A program made the position numbers and the translations under genes. The notes beneath the pieces were generated by a model. The model was not told the origin of the DNA. It searched no databases and worked only from the letters and a program-made list of their open reading frames with translations. From Acinetobacter junii CIP 64.5 (lineage in GTDB: Bacteria; Pseudomonadota; Gammaproteobacteria; Pseudomonadales; Moraxellaceae): a DNA stretch of 64,000 bases. The stretch covers positions 519,080 to 583,079 of the forward strand of contig NZ_KB849655.1 in assembly GCF_000368765.1 (NCBI RefSeq). Reading direction: 5' to 3'. Positions 57,125 through 64,000 of the stretch are shown here, piece by piece (positions within the stretch are counted from its first letter, which is position 1; the number at the start of each line of letters is the position of its first letter).

Positions 57125-58263
57125 TATTTAATCTTAACCAAGCCAATTGCGCCGACTGTATCAGCTTGAACATTACCAAGTTCAGCCTGAAATCCTTGTT
57201 GATTTAATTGTTGCGCTAAGCCCTGAAGATCATCCGCTGATTTTGCCTTGAGCGACATCGCTAACACAGATGCATCATAACTCACTTGCTGAGCCACAAT
57301 TTGCTTTTGCATAAGAATAGGACCAACTCGGCTCAATAAAGATAAAGCCTGTGTATCTCCAAGCTGACTCATTCTTAACTGGCTTTCAAACTGACTTTTA
57401 ATATTTTGCTCATTTACTCGACTATTTTCACCAAACCAATATTTATATTGATCAATCGCCTGAACCGCAGTTTGATCAGCAACGCGTTTTAATTTAGACC
57501 AACGTAAACCATCATAAACTAACTGAACACAAATGACTGCAACCAATACATATGCAGCAGCTTTCCAGTAACCTGACCATTCAACTTCTTTATTTTTTGC
57601 TTTTGGCAAGACATTCAATGGATGTTGCTTAGGACGATTTAGGCTATGAAATTGATAACTAAATTCTGTTACTTGATCTTGTGTTGATGCTGCAGCTAAA
57701 CAGTCCAATTGTGTAGGACTTAAATTTGCAAATTTGTATTCAGTAGCAGGATTTTGAAATTCTAAGAATAGTGCCAAATCATCTATTGAATTACCTGACC
57801 ATTCATTTTCTCTTGCAAGTAGATTACCGTACAAATTTGCAATGATGATTTGATTCGGCTCAGGTTCTGGCAATATTAAAAAATCAGGTAAAAAAGCGAT
57901 AATTTGTATTGGTAATAGGCTTAAAGCATGTTGCCAAGTTTCAATAGTAGATTGAGCAACACCGAGCACACTGAGTTGATCATTTTGAAAATGATGTACT
58001 ATTTTCATTTGATCAATCGGAAGCGTAACAAACTCTTCAAGCAAATACTTAACGCCTTCTTGACCTAATTGCTTGAAATGCAACTTCGTCATAGTTTGCT
58101 GCATTAATTGAGCATTTCGACTTGGAAAATAAACGACGGCTTCTTTTCCGTTGTGCTCATGTAAGTCTTGAATTAATTGTTCTAGGCTGTTGGCCTGTAA
58201 CCAATTTTCTCCAGTCGACCAATACCATGTTCCATTGGTTTCAGGCATCCATAAATACAGCAT
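57124..58263 (-). CDS. gspL: Type II secretion system protein L
   Basis: The 379-residue protein has a cytoplasmic actin-like domain (about residues 1-230, which binds the ATPase GspE), a membrane helix (WKAAAYVLVAVICVQLVY, about 233-250) and a periplasmic domain of ferredoxin-like fold. The sequence is weakly conserved as usual for GspL, and the pairing with gspM supports it. Known substrates of the Acinetobacter type II system include lipases and proteases. Confidence 0.88.
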   Translation of the reverse strand: MLYLWMPETNGTWYWSTGENWLQANSLEQLIQDLHEHNGKEAVVYFPSRNAQLMQQTMTKLHFKQLGQEGVKYLLEEFVTLPIDQMKIVHHFQNDQLSVLGVAQSTIETWQHALSLLPIQIIAFLPDFLILPEPEPNQIIIANLYGNLLARENEWSGNSIDDLALFLEFQNPATEYKFANLSPTQLDCLAAASTQDQVTEFSYQFHSLNRPKQHPLNVLPKAKNKEVEWSGYWKAAAYVLVAVICVQLVYDGLRWSKLKRVADQTAVQAIDQYKYWFGENSRVNEQNIKSQFESQLRMSQLGDTQALSLLSRVGPILMQKQIVAQQVSYDASVLAMSLKAKSADDLQGLAQQLNQQGFQAELGNVQADTVGAIGLVKIK

Positions 58264-58307
58264 CGGTGTTTAGTACCCTTTTTCATCCAAATATAGGATA
58301 TAAGATT

Positions 58308-58763
58308 TTATATTGTTGGCGTAAAACTTTTTTTCTGTGTTGATAAGCCATTTGCAATCACTGTCTGATCATAAATTCGAGCTTCAGCTAATGCAAATGG
58401 ATTAAAATTCTCATGCGTTAATTGCTCCGCAATATGCCCTACTACATTCATATGGCATACAACTGCAATTGATTCATATGATAATTTTGATAGCCATTCT
58501 ATCGCATCTTTAGCATCATCATCTGGTTTAATTTTATCGCAAATTAAAACAGGAACACCCTCAAAATGCGCTTTGATATGTGCCAAAGTTTCTTGTGCAC
58601 GTAGCAATGGACTAACTACAAAAATTTCTGGCTGAATAATATCTTTTAAGAAGTTTCCTGTTTCTTCAGCTTGCTGATGTCCACGCTCTGTCAGAGGACG
58701 TTGCATATCATCACCATTAATCGCAGGAGACGCTTCACCATGTCGTACTAATGTTAATTGCAT
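58308..58763 (-). CDS. sixA: Phosphohistidine phosphatase SixA
   Basis: The 151-residue histidine phosphatase has the catalytic RHG motif at residues 7-9 (LTLVRHGEAS) and a second active-site His in VCHMNVVGH. SixA removes phosphate from histidine residues, in E. coli from the nitrogen-related phosphotransferase protein NPr. It lies 56 bases downstream of gpsA on the same strand, so it is probably co-transcribed with gpsA. Confidence 0.92.
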   Translation of the reverse strand: MQLTLVRHGEASPAINGDDMQRPLTERGHQQAEETGNFLKDIIQPEIFVVSPLLRAQETLAHIKAHFEGVPVLICDKIKPDDDAKDAIEWLSKLSYESIAVVCHMNVVGHIAEQLTHENFNPFALAEARIYDQTVIANGLSTQKKSFTPTI

Positions 58764-58819
58764 ATAAATACCTTATTATTAATGCTTGAGTTTAACCAAA
58801 TATGATGACATTTTTTTGA

Positions 58820-59893
58820 TTAGACTTCATGGTGAGGCAAAACAAATTCAACATCACTGCGATGACCATTTTTCATTAGAGAAAGCGCAATTGTCATCGG
58901 CGGTGCATTCTCAAAAATAACTTCATACAATGCATTGGTAATTGGCATGTATACATCTAATTCTTGAGCTTTGGCACGCACTTGTACAATCGTGTTAATC
59001 CCTTCAGCAGTCTGACCTAATGCTTTAGTTGCTTCAACAAGTGTTTTTCCAGAACCAAGTGCATAACCAATTTGATAATTACGGCTCAATGGACTATTGC
59101 AAGTTGCAAACAAATCTCCAACACCTGACAGTCCTAAGAACGTCAATGGATTAGCACCTTGCTTGACAGCAAAACGACTCATTTCTGCTAAAGCACGAGT
59201 TAAAATCATACTCTTAGTATTTTCACCAATATTATAAGCAGCCCCCATCCCCATTGCGACTGCGTAAATATTTTTCAATGCACCGCCCAGCTCAACACCA
59301 TGTACATCATCGCTACCAAATACACGAAATAGCGCACTGTGTAATGCATGCTGAACCGCATATCGCACTAGTTCTGATTCGCTCGCAATCACCGTACCAG
59401 ATGGCATACCCGCCATAATCTCTTTTGCCAAATTTGGCCCTGATAAAACCCCATAAGGTACTTCAGGCAACTCTGCGCGAATAATGTCACTCATGAAACT
59501 AAAAGTTTTTGCTTCAATTCCTTTCGTAAGCGAAACAACCGCTTGAGCTGTGATAAATGGTGCGATTTGCTTGAGCACATCTCGGAATGAATGACTTGGA
59601 ATCGCGACCAAAATAATATCGCGATCTCGCACAGCCACTTCCAAATCAGAAACCGCACGCAAACCCGTTTCTAAGGTGTAATCAGGTAAATAACGTTTAT
59701 TAATATGTGTTTGGTTGATCTCTTCAGCTGCAGCTGCATCACGAATCCAAATCATCGTGTCACAACCATTACGTACAGCCAAATTCGCCATTGCTGTACC
59801 AAAGCTGCCACCACCTAACACGGTAATTCTTAATGCTGTTTTTTGATCTACTGCAACTGGTTCAACTAAATCACTAAATTTTAACTCTGCCAT
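58820..59893 (-). CDS. gpsA: Glycerol-3-phosphate dehydrogenase (NAD(P)+)
   Basis: The 357-residue cytoplasmic enzyme makes glycerol-3-phosphate from dihydroxyacetone phosphate for phospholipid synthesis. The Rossmann motif VLGGGSFGTAMANLAVRNG is near residue 25, with LTKGIEAKT and the catalytic-Lys block GVELGGALKNIYAVAMGMG further on. It has about 20 extra residues at the N-terminus compared with E. coli GpsA. The nitroreductase gene is 51 bases upstream on the same strand. Confidence 0.96.
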   Translation of the reverse strand: MAELKFSDLVEPVAVDQKTALRITVLGGGSFGTAMANLAVRNGCDTMIWIRDAAAAEEINQTHINKRYLPDYTLETGLRAVSDLEVAVRDRDIILVAIPSHSFRDVLKQIAPFITAQAVVSLTKGIEAKTFSFMSDIIRAELPEVPYGVLSGPNLAKEIMAGMPSGTVIASESELVRYAVQHALHSALFRVFGSDDVHGVELGGALKNIYAVAMGMGAAYNIGENTKSMILTRALAEMSRFAVKQGANPLTFLGLSGVGDLFATCNSPLSRNYQIGYALGSGKTLVEATKALGQTAEGINTIVQVRAKAQELDVYMPITNALYEVIFENAPPMTIALSLMKNGHRSDVEFVLPHHEV

Positions 59894-59944
59894 TTTTTAT
59901 CCTGAAATTCATTTATTCGTTTAGTTCATCATTCAATCTAAAAG

Positions 59945-60523
59945 TTAGCTTGCTTGCCAATTTTTTAAGAAATCTTGAGTAGCAATCTCTGCGCGTGGAG
60001 CAATCGCTTTAGCAGCAGTTCCAATATAAATAATACCCGAAATAAGGTCTTGGTCGTTTAAACCTAATTGATGCTTGAGCCATGTAGACTCCACGACAGC
60101 ACCAGATCGCCACATCGTAGCAAAACCTTGCGCTTGCAAAGAGAGTAAGAAGTTTTGAACAGCAGCACCAGTACTAAGAATCTGTTCAAAATGCGGAACT
60201 TTTGGATGATCTTGGATAGTTGTTAATGCTAATACTAATAACGGTGCACGAAAAGGATGCTGCTTTACACGCTCTAACTGAGCTGAATCAGTTTCACCTA
60301 AATCAGCTAAAGCTTTAGCTAAATGCTCGCCAAAAGCGGCACGTAATTCAGGTGTCACTACAACAAATCTAGTAGGCTTCAAACGATGATGGTCAGGAGC
60401 AGTAAGTGCAGCTTGCACTGCTTTTTCAAGTTGTTGTGTATTTGGTGCTGGCTCAATTAATTGCCCAATAGATTGACGTTGATGAATATTTTGATGAATT
60501 GTCTCTATATTTGAGTCCGTCAT
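59945..60523 (-). CDS. Nitroreductase family protein (YdjA-like)
   Basis: The 192-residue FMN-dependent oxidoreductase starts with the family block IHQRQSIGQLIEPAP, which contains the FMN-binding Arg, and has KPTRFVVVTP and the C-terminal GIIYIGTAAKAI. It resembles E. coli YdjA, a small nitroreductase of unclear physiological substrate. The protein probably forms a dimer in the cytoplasm with NAD(P)H as electron donor. Confidence 0.9.
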   Translation of the reverse strand: MTDSNIETIHQNIHQRQSIGQLIEPAPNTQQLEKAVQAALTAPDHHRLKPTRFVVVTPELRAAFGEHLAKALADLGETDSAQLERVKQHPFRAPLLVLALTTIQDHPKVPHFEQILSTGAAVQNFLLSLQAQGFATMWRSGAVVESTWLKHQLGLNDQDLISGIIYIGTAAKAIAPRAEIATQDFLKNWQAS

Positions 60524-60718
60524 TTAAATGAATCTAACTAACACATGGATTTTGCTAGATTAGCATAATCTCACTATTTTCCACCACGTCTAATCCCTGC
60601 TTAATCATCAATTTGAGAAATTTAACAGAGCCTCACTACAAACTGTACATAACCTGCAAAAGCATTCAAAAATTATATGTTCAAATAATACAATTATCTA
60701 ACGACCTGAGAATAAGCA

Positions 60719-61102
60719 ATGAATAAAGCATTAGTAATGAGTTTAATTGGCGGCTTGGCAATCGGTTTAACAGCTTGTGCATCTACCCCAACCAACACTT
60801 TGGCAATACAAAAAGAAAATAATCAATATGAAGTCACTGGGATTGGTAAAACCAACCTAATCTCTAAAAATAATGCGATTAGCGCAGCTCAAAAGACCTG
60901 TACGCGAAATACTAGCCCTGTTGTTGTGGACGAAAAAACAGCATATCAAGGTGTATTAAAAGATGTTGTGGATGAGGAAACTGGAAGATTAGTTGAAGCC
61001 GCTGCCGGCGTAATTGGTACGTTAACAGGCAAGAATGCCTCTTTAGCCAAAGATGATGATTATCAAACAACATTGACCTTCTACTGCAAAGCAAATACTT
61101 AA
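60719..61102 (+). CDS. Small predicted lipoprotein
   Basis: The 127-residue protein has a lipoprotein signal ending LTAC (cysteine 20). The mature part contains KNNAISAAQKTCTRNTSPVVVDE and a Gly/Ala-rich helix (AAAGVIGTLTGKNAS), and a second and third cysteine (in KTCTRN and TFYCKA) that could form a disulfide. It is likely an outer-membrane lipoprotein of unknown function. It converges with another small lipoprotein gene at a shared terminator. Confidence 0.8.
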   Translation: MNKALVMSLIGGLAIGLTACASTPTNTLAIQKENNQYEVTGIGKTNLISKNNAISAAQKTCTRNTSPVVVDEKTAYQGVLKDVVDEETGRLVEAAAGVIGTLTGKNASLAKDDDYQTTLTFYCKANT

Positions 61103-61108
61103 ATAAAA

Positions 61109-61139
61109 AAAGCCGATGTCATCACATCGGCTTTCTTTA
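61109..61139. terminator. Terminator between the two small lipoprotein genes
   Basis: AAAGCCGATGT, loop CATC, ACATCGGCTTT: an 11-bp stem with T-rich and A-rich flanks, so it can serve both directions. Confidence 0.88.
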
Positions 61140-61151
61140 TTAGCGAGGAGC

Positions 61152-61394
61152 TTATTGAACTTCGCTCGCTGCAACTTCTGATGCTGCACTTTCTACAACA
61201 TCAGTATTTTTCTCATCTAAATTCGGTTTGTCGATTGCATCAATCGCAGCTTGTTGTTCTGGAGTAGTCTGTGTAGATACAGTTGAAGCTGCTTCTTCTT
61301 GCTGTTCAGCGTTGTTCGCTTCTTCTTTTTTTGCACATGCAGTTAACATGATTGGAGCAATAATTAAAGCGGCAAGAGTTAATTTAAATTTCAT
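61152..61394 (-). CDS. Small Ala/Glu-rich lipoprotein
   Basis: The 80-residue protein has a signal ending LTAC (cysteine 20). The mature part is acidic and low-complexity, with runs of Ala, Glu and Gln (EQQEEAAS, ESAASEVAASEVQ), and is likely disordered. The ATG at 61394 is preferred to the GTG one codon earlier. Function unknown; such small lipoproteins are frequent in this genus. Confidence 0.8.
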   Translation of the reverse strand: MKFKLTLAALIIAPIMLTACAKKEEANNAEQQEEAASTVSTQTTPEQQAAIDAIDKPNLDEKNTDVVESAASEVAASEVQ

Positions 61395-61484
61395 CACGGC
61401 TTTCCACAGTTACTTGGTTAAGTTGATGACAAGCATATTTCAAATATGTGACAGTTTTATGACTGATTTGTAATATAAAAGTAA

Positions 61485-61514
61485 AAGAGCCGATTTACAT
61501 CGGCTCTTCTTTTC
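61485..61514 (-). terminator. Terminator of pgk
   Basis: AAGAGCCGAT, loop TTAC, ATCGGCTCTT: a perfect 10-bp stem 35 bases after the pgk stop, with T-rich sequence after it on the minus strand. Confidence 0.85.
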
Positions 61515-61548
61515 TATCTTTGTATATAAATCAAAAGATTAGTAACAA

Positions 61549-62736
61549 CTATGCACGCTCAAGTAAAACGGCAACAGCTGGTAAAGTTTTACCTTCCACA
61601 AACTCTAAGAAAGCACCACCACCTGTCGAGATATAACCGATTTGATCTGCAACTTCGTATTTATCAATCGCAGCAAGTGTGTCACCACCGCCAGCAATTG
61701 AGAAACCTGCAGATTCAGCAATTGCTAATGAAAGCGCTTTAGTTCCTTCACCAAACTGATCTACCTCAAACACACCTACTGGACCATTCCAAAGGATTGT
61801 TTTCGATGTTTTTAAGATCTCAGCAAATGCTTTCGCTGTTTCAGGACCAACATCTAAAATCATGTCAGTATCAGCAACATCTTCTACTTTTTTAACAATT
61901 GCTTGTGCGTTTGCTAAAGAACCTAGGAAGTCACCAAAATCAATTTGACTTGCATCAGCCACAACGACATCTGTTGGTAATGGAACGCTTACTTTAGCAG
62001 CGATTTGTTTTGCAGTTTCTACCAAATCAGCTTCGTAAAGTGATTTACCTACATTGAAGCCCGCTGCTGCAAGGAAAGTATTCGCAATACCACCACCTAC
62101 GATTAATTGATCGCAGATTGTAGAAAGTGAGTTCAATACATCTAATTTAGTTGAAACTTTAGAACCAGCAACAATTGCAACCATTGGTTTTTCTGGTGTT
62201 TGCATTGCACGACCTAAAGCGTCTAATTCAGCCGCTAATAAAGGTCCTGCTGCTGCGATTGGAGCAAAACGTGCTGCACCCTCAGTTGATGCTTCAGCAC
62301 GGTGTGCCGTACCAAATGCATCCATAACAAATACATCACAAAGTGCTGCATATTTTTTTGCAAGCTCTTCGTTATTTTTCTTTTCACCATGGTTGAAACG
62401 CACGTTTTCAAGCAAAACAACTTGACCCGCAGCAACTTCCACACCATCTAAGTAATCAGTAAATAATTTTACTTCTTGACCTAAAGCTTTCGTTAAATAC
62501 GCTGCTACAGGTGCAAGAGATTGTTCTGGTTTTGGCTCACCCTCTACAGGACGACCAAGATGAGAAAACACCATAACTGCTGCGCCTTTTTCTACAGCCG
62601 CTTTGATGGTTGGCAATGCAGCACGTAAACGTGCATCGCTGGTAATTTCCCCATTTTTTACAGGTACGTTTAAGTCTTCACGAATAAGAACACGTTTACC
62701 TGCTAAATCAAGGTCAGTCATGCGCTGAAAATTCAT
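61549..62736 (-). CDS. pgk: Phosphoglycerate kinase
   Basis: The 395-residue two-domain enzyme interconverts 1,3-bisphosphoglycerate and 3-phosphoglycerate with ATP production. Family blocks include [34 protein letters not shown], the hinge region [19 protein letters not shown] and the C-terminal [11 protein letters not shown]. The ATG at 62736 (product starting [13 protein letters not shown]) gives the usual length; the longer frame from 62769 adds unrelated residues. In Acinetobacter pgk works mainly in gluconeogenesis, since the Embden-Meyerhof pathway is incomplete in this genus. Confidence 0.96.
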   Translation of the reverse strand: MNFQRMTDLDLAGKRVLIREDLNVPVKNGEITSDARLRAALPTIKAAVEKGAAVMVFSHLGRPVEGEPKPEQSLAPVAAYLTKALGQEVKLFTDYLDGVEVAAGQVVLLENVRFNHGEKKNNEELAKKYAALCDVFVMDAFGTAHRAEASTEGAARFAPIAAAGPLLAAELDALGRAMQTPEKPMVAIVAGSKVSTKLDVLNSLSTICDQLIVGGGIANTFLAAAGFNVGKSLYEADLVETAKQIAAKVSVPLPTDVVVADASQIDFGDFLGSLANAQAIVKKVEDVADTDMILDVGPETAKAFAEILKTSKTILWNGPVGVFEVDQFGEGTKALSLAIAESAGFSIAGGGDTLAAIDKYEVADQIGYISTGGGAFLEFVEGKTLPAVAVLLERA

Positions 62737-62876
62737 GGATGGCTCTCTAGTTGATTTTAAAAACGGCACAATTTTAAATGATTCTCAAAAATAAAGGTGA
62801 GTTTTTTTGCAGAAAAGCTGGCGAAAGCGTCACTTTTGATTATGATAAACATCGTCATTAAATCTATATACATATT

Positions 62877-63260
62877 ATGTCTATACATCCAGATCCTAAA
62901 ATTAATCGTTTAAATGTACTTGGTGAGCCTTTAGCGAGTTGCTGTTACGATCCGATAACTGGATATTTTCGCAATGGTTTCTGCCACACAGCGATCACCG
63001 ATCTAGGTCAACATACCATGTGTGCTCAAATGACCTCAGATTTTTTGAACTTCTCTCAAAAAGTTGGTAATGATTTAATTACACCATTACCTGAAGTAGG
63101 CTTTCCTGGGCTAAAACCTGGTGATTTTTGGTGTATATGTGTGACTCGTTGGGTTGAAGCTTATCAAGCTGGGCATGCTCCACCTATTAAGTTAAATGCC
63201 TGCCACAATGCCGTTCTGCATTACGTACCACTGAATGTTTTAGTGGAATACGCAGTTTGA
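62877..63260 (+). CDS. DUF2237 family protein
   Basis: The 127-residue protein has the conserved features of DUF2237: the start NVLGEPLASCCYDPITGYFRNG, the block GQHTMCAQMTSDFLNFS, GNDLITPLPEVGFPGLKPGD and WCICVTRWVEAYQAG. Several Cys and His are conserved. The family function is not known. Its stop overlaps the start of the Maf-type gene by one base (TGATG), implying translational coupling. Confidence 0.9.
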   Translation: MSIHPDPKINRLNVLGEPLASCCYDPITGYFRNGFCHTAITDLGQHTMCAQMTSDFLNFSQKVGNDLITPLPEVGFPGLKPGDFWCICVTRWVEAYQAGHAPPIKLNACHNAVLHYVPLNVLVEYAV

Positions 63261-63853
63261 TGAGCAATATTGAATTAATATTGGCATCAAGCAGCCAAAC
63301 ACGTAAAGATTTAATGGATCGTTTACGCTTGGATTATCGTAGCATTTCACCTGATATTGATGAATCGGCTAAAGATGAACTTCATGCTGATGATTTAGCA
63401 AAACGTTTAGCTTATGAAAAAGCAAAAGTTATTTCACAGCAACATCCCAATGCGATTGTGATTGGTTCTGATCAAGTCGCATGGCGTGAACATACCCCAT
63501 CGGATTTTATTGGCAAGCCGCTATCAATTGAAAAAGCAATTCAACAGCTCCAATTAAACTCAGGAAAAACTGTTTTTTTCAGTACGGCGCTTAGTGTTCA
63601 ACACCTAGATTCAGGTTTTGAGACGACACTAGTTGAACATTATCAAGTTAAATTTCGAGAGCTCACATTAAACGAAATAAAACGGTATATTGAAATTGAT
63701 CAGCCTTTAAATTGCGCTGGTAGTTTTAAATGTGAAAGCTTGGGTATCAGCCTATTTGAAAAAATGATTGGTGATGATCAAACCACTTTAATGGGACTAC
63801 CAATGATTCAACTTTGTAAGATATTACGAGAGTTTAGAATCAATGTTCCTTAA
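63260..63853 (+). CDS. Maf-family nucleotide pyrophosphatase (YceF subgroup)
   Basis: The 197-residue protein has the Maf signature LILASSSQTRKDLMDRL and the SDQVAW block; the C-terminal CAGSFKCESLGISLFEKM matches the YceF subgroup, which prefers 7-methyl-GTP, rather than the YhdE subgroup that acts on dTTP/UTP. Such house-cleaning enzymes hydrolyse modified nucleoside triphosphates to monophosphates. ATG 63260 is preferred to TTG 63257. Confidence 0.92.
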   Translation: MSNIELILASSSQTRKDLMDRLRLDYRSISPDIDESAKDELHADDLAKRLAYEKAKVISQQHPNAIVIGSDQVAWREHTPSDFIGKPLSIEKAIQQLQLNSGKTVFFSTALSVQHLDSGFETTLVEHYQVKFRELTLNEIKRYIEIDQPLNCAGSFKCESLGISLFEKMIGDDQTTLMGLPMIQLCKILREFRINVP

Positions 63854-63858
63854 GAGTT

Positions 63859-63887
63859 CCCTTACCCAAGCTTGCTTTGGATAAGGG
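63859..63887. terminator. Convergent terminator after the Maf-type gene
   Basis: CCCTTA-C-CCAA and TTGG-A-TAAGGG form an interrupted stem between two convergent genes. One mismatch and a weak T tail make it moderate. Confidence 0.5.
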
Positions 63888-63893
63888 TGATTG

Positions 63894-64000
63894 CTACTCA
63901 TCAATTGCGATTACTTTCTTTGGCAATGTAAACAAAATAAAAATCGATAAAATCAAAAACAATAAAGCAGCGACATTCAATACTGAACGATGCGATTGAC
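63894..64000 (-). CDS. C-terminal end of a membrane protein (cut by window edge)
   Basis: On the minus strand the last 34 codons read QSHRSVLNVAALLFLILS and IFILFTLPKKVIAIDE, ending with TAG at 63894-63896. The fragment is one transmembrane helix followed by a short charged tail, as at the end of a transporter. The family cannot be named from this length. Confidence 0.55.
   Translation of the reverse strand, partial: QSHRSVLNVAALLFLILSIFILFTLPKKVIAIDE

Overview
This is an ordinary chromosomal stretch of a low-GC gammaproteobacterium, and the gene set points to Acinetobacter (Moraxellaceae). The protein sequences and gene neighbourhoods are typical of that genus: purT followed by glnD and dapC, trmJ overlapping cysE, msrB overlapping gpx, an AhpF without an adjacent AhpC, gspL/gspM apart from other type II secretion genes, and many genus-type lipoproteins. 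Most genes are housekeeping. I see no CRISPR array, prophage block, integron or defence island.

Layout. 1-1191: the edge of an IS3-family element, with a nonsense codon in its transposase orfA, has cut off the 5' end of a catalase-family gene. 1342-4892: a lipid A-type acyltransferase, an initiator tRNA with its promoter, a cold-shock protein, a small unknown protein, an orphan phage-type lysozyme, a possible 43-residue protein and a PlsC-like acyltransferase. 5035-7525: yebC, an Lrp/AsnC regulator and a glutathione transferase-like protein. 7882-14322: a six-gene organosulfur operon with two SfnB-type flavoproteins, an SnaA/DszA-type monooxygenase and a methionine-type ABC importer. 14422-18249: ychF, an unknown Cys-rich protein, an Mpo1-like membrane protein, a Crp/Fnr regulator and a lipoprotein. 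18521-24902: purT, glnD, dapC, and a divergent LysE exporter/Lrp regulator pair with palindromes between them. 25048-30350: an RND efflux pair, then msrB-gpx on the other strand. 30591-34585: an alaA-type aminotransferase with an N-terminal extension, a Sel1-repeat protein and a periplasmic glutaminase-asparaginase. 34755-43135: dnaE, trmJ, cysE and two lipoproteins, one of them a large alpha/beta hydrolase. 43183-62736 is almost wholly on the minus strand: ahpF; a TelA-type operon; thioesterase, desaturase and PaaX-like regulator; uppP; a degenerate M48-like membrane protein; pyrD-cvpA-purF; gspL-gspM; sixA; gpsA; a nitroreductase; small lipoproteins; pgk. 62877-64000: a DUF2237 protein, a Maf/YceF pyrophosphatase and the end of a membrane protein.

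How the genes work together. The clearest functional unit is 7882-14322, where an importer is co-transcribed with flavin monooxygenases of the classes that cleave C-S bonds, which suggests uptake and desulfurisation of an organic sulfur compound. Other local units are peroxide and methionine-sulfoxide repair (msrB-gpx, with ahpF elsewhere), amino-acid export controlled by an Lrp-type regulator, purine/pyrimidine synthesis (pyrD-cvpA-purF), and envelope functions (acyltransferases, uppP, gspL/M, lipoproteins).

Most notable observations: the IS-truncated catalase gene, the organosulfur operon with its apparently membrane-anchored binding protein, the M48-like protein that has lost both HExxH histidines, the helix-turn-helix-like extension on the AlaA-type aminotransferase, and several clean palindromes upstream of regulators or regulated genes. 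I did not find a clearly new system. The organosulfur operon and the TelA-type operon are the best candidates for uncharacterised function.
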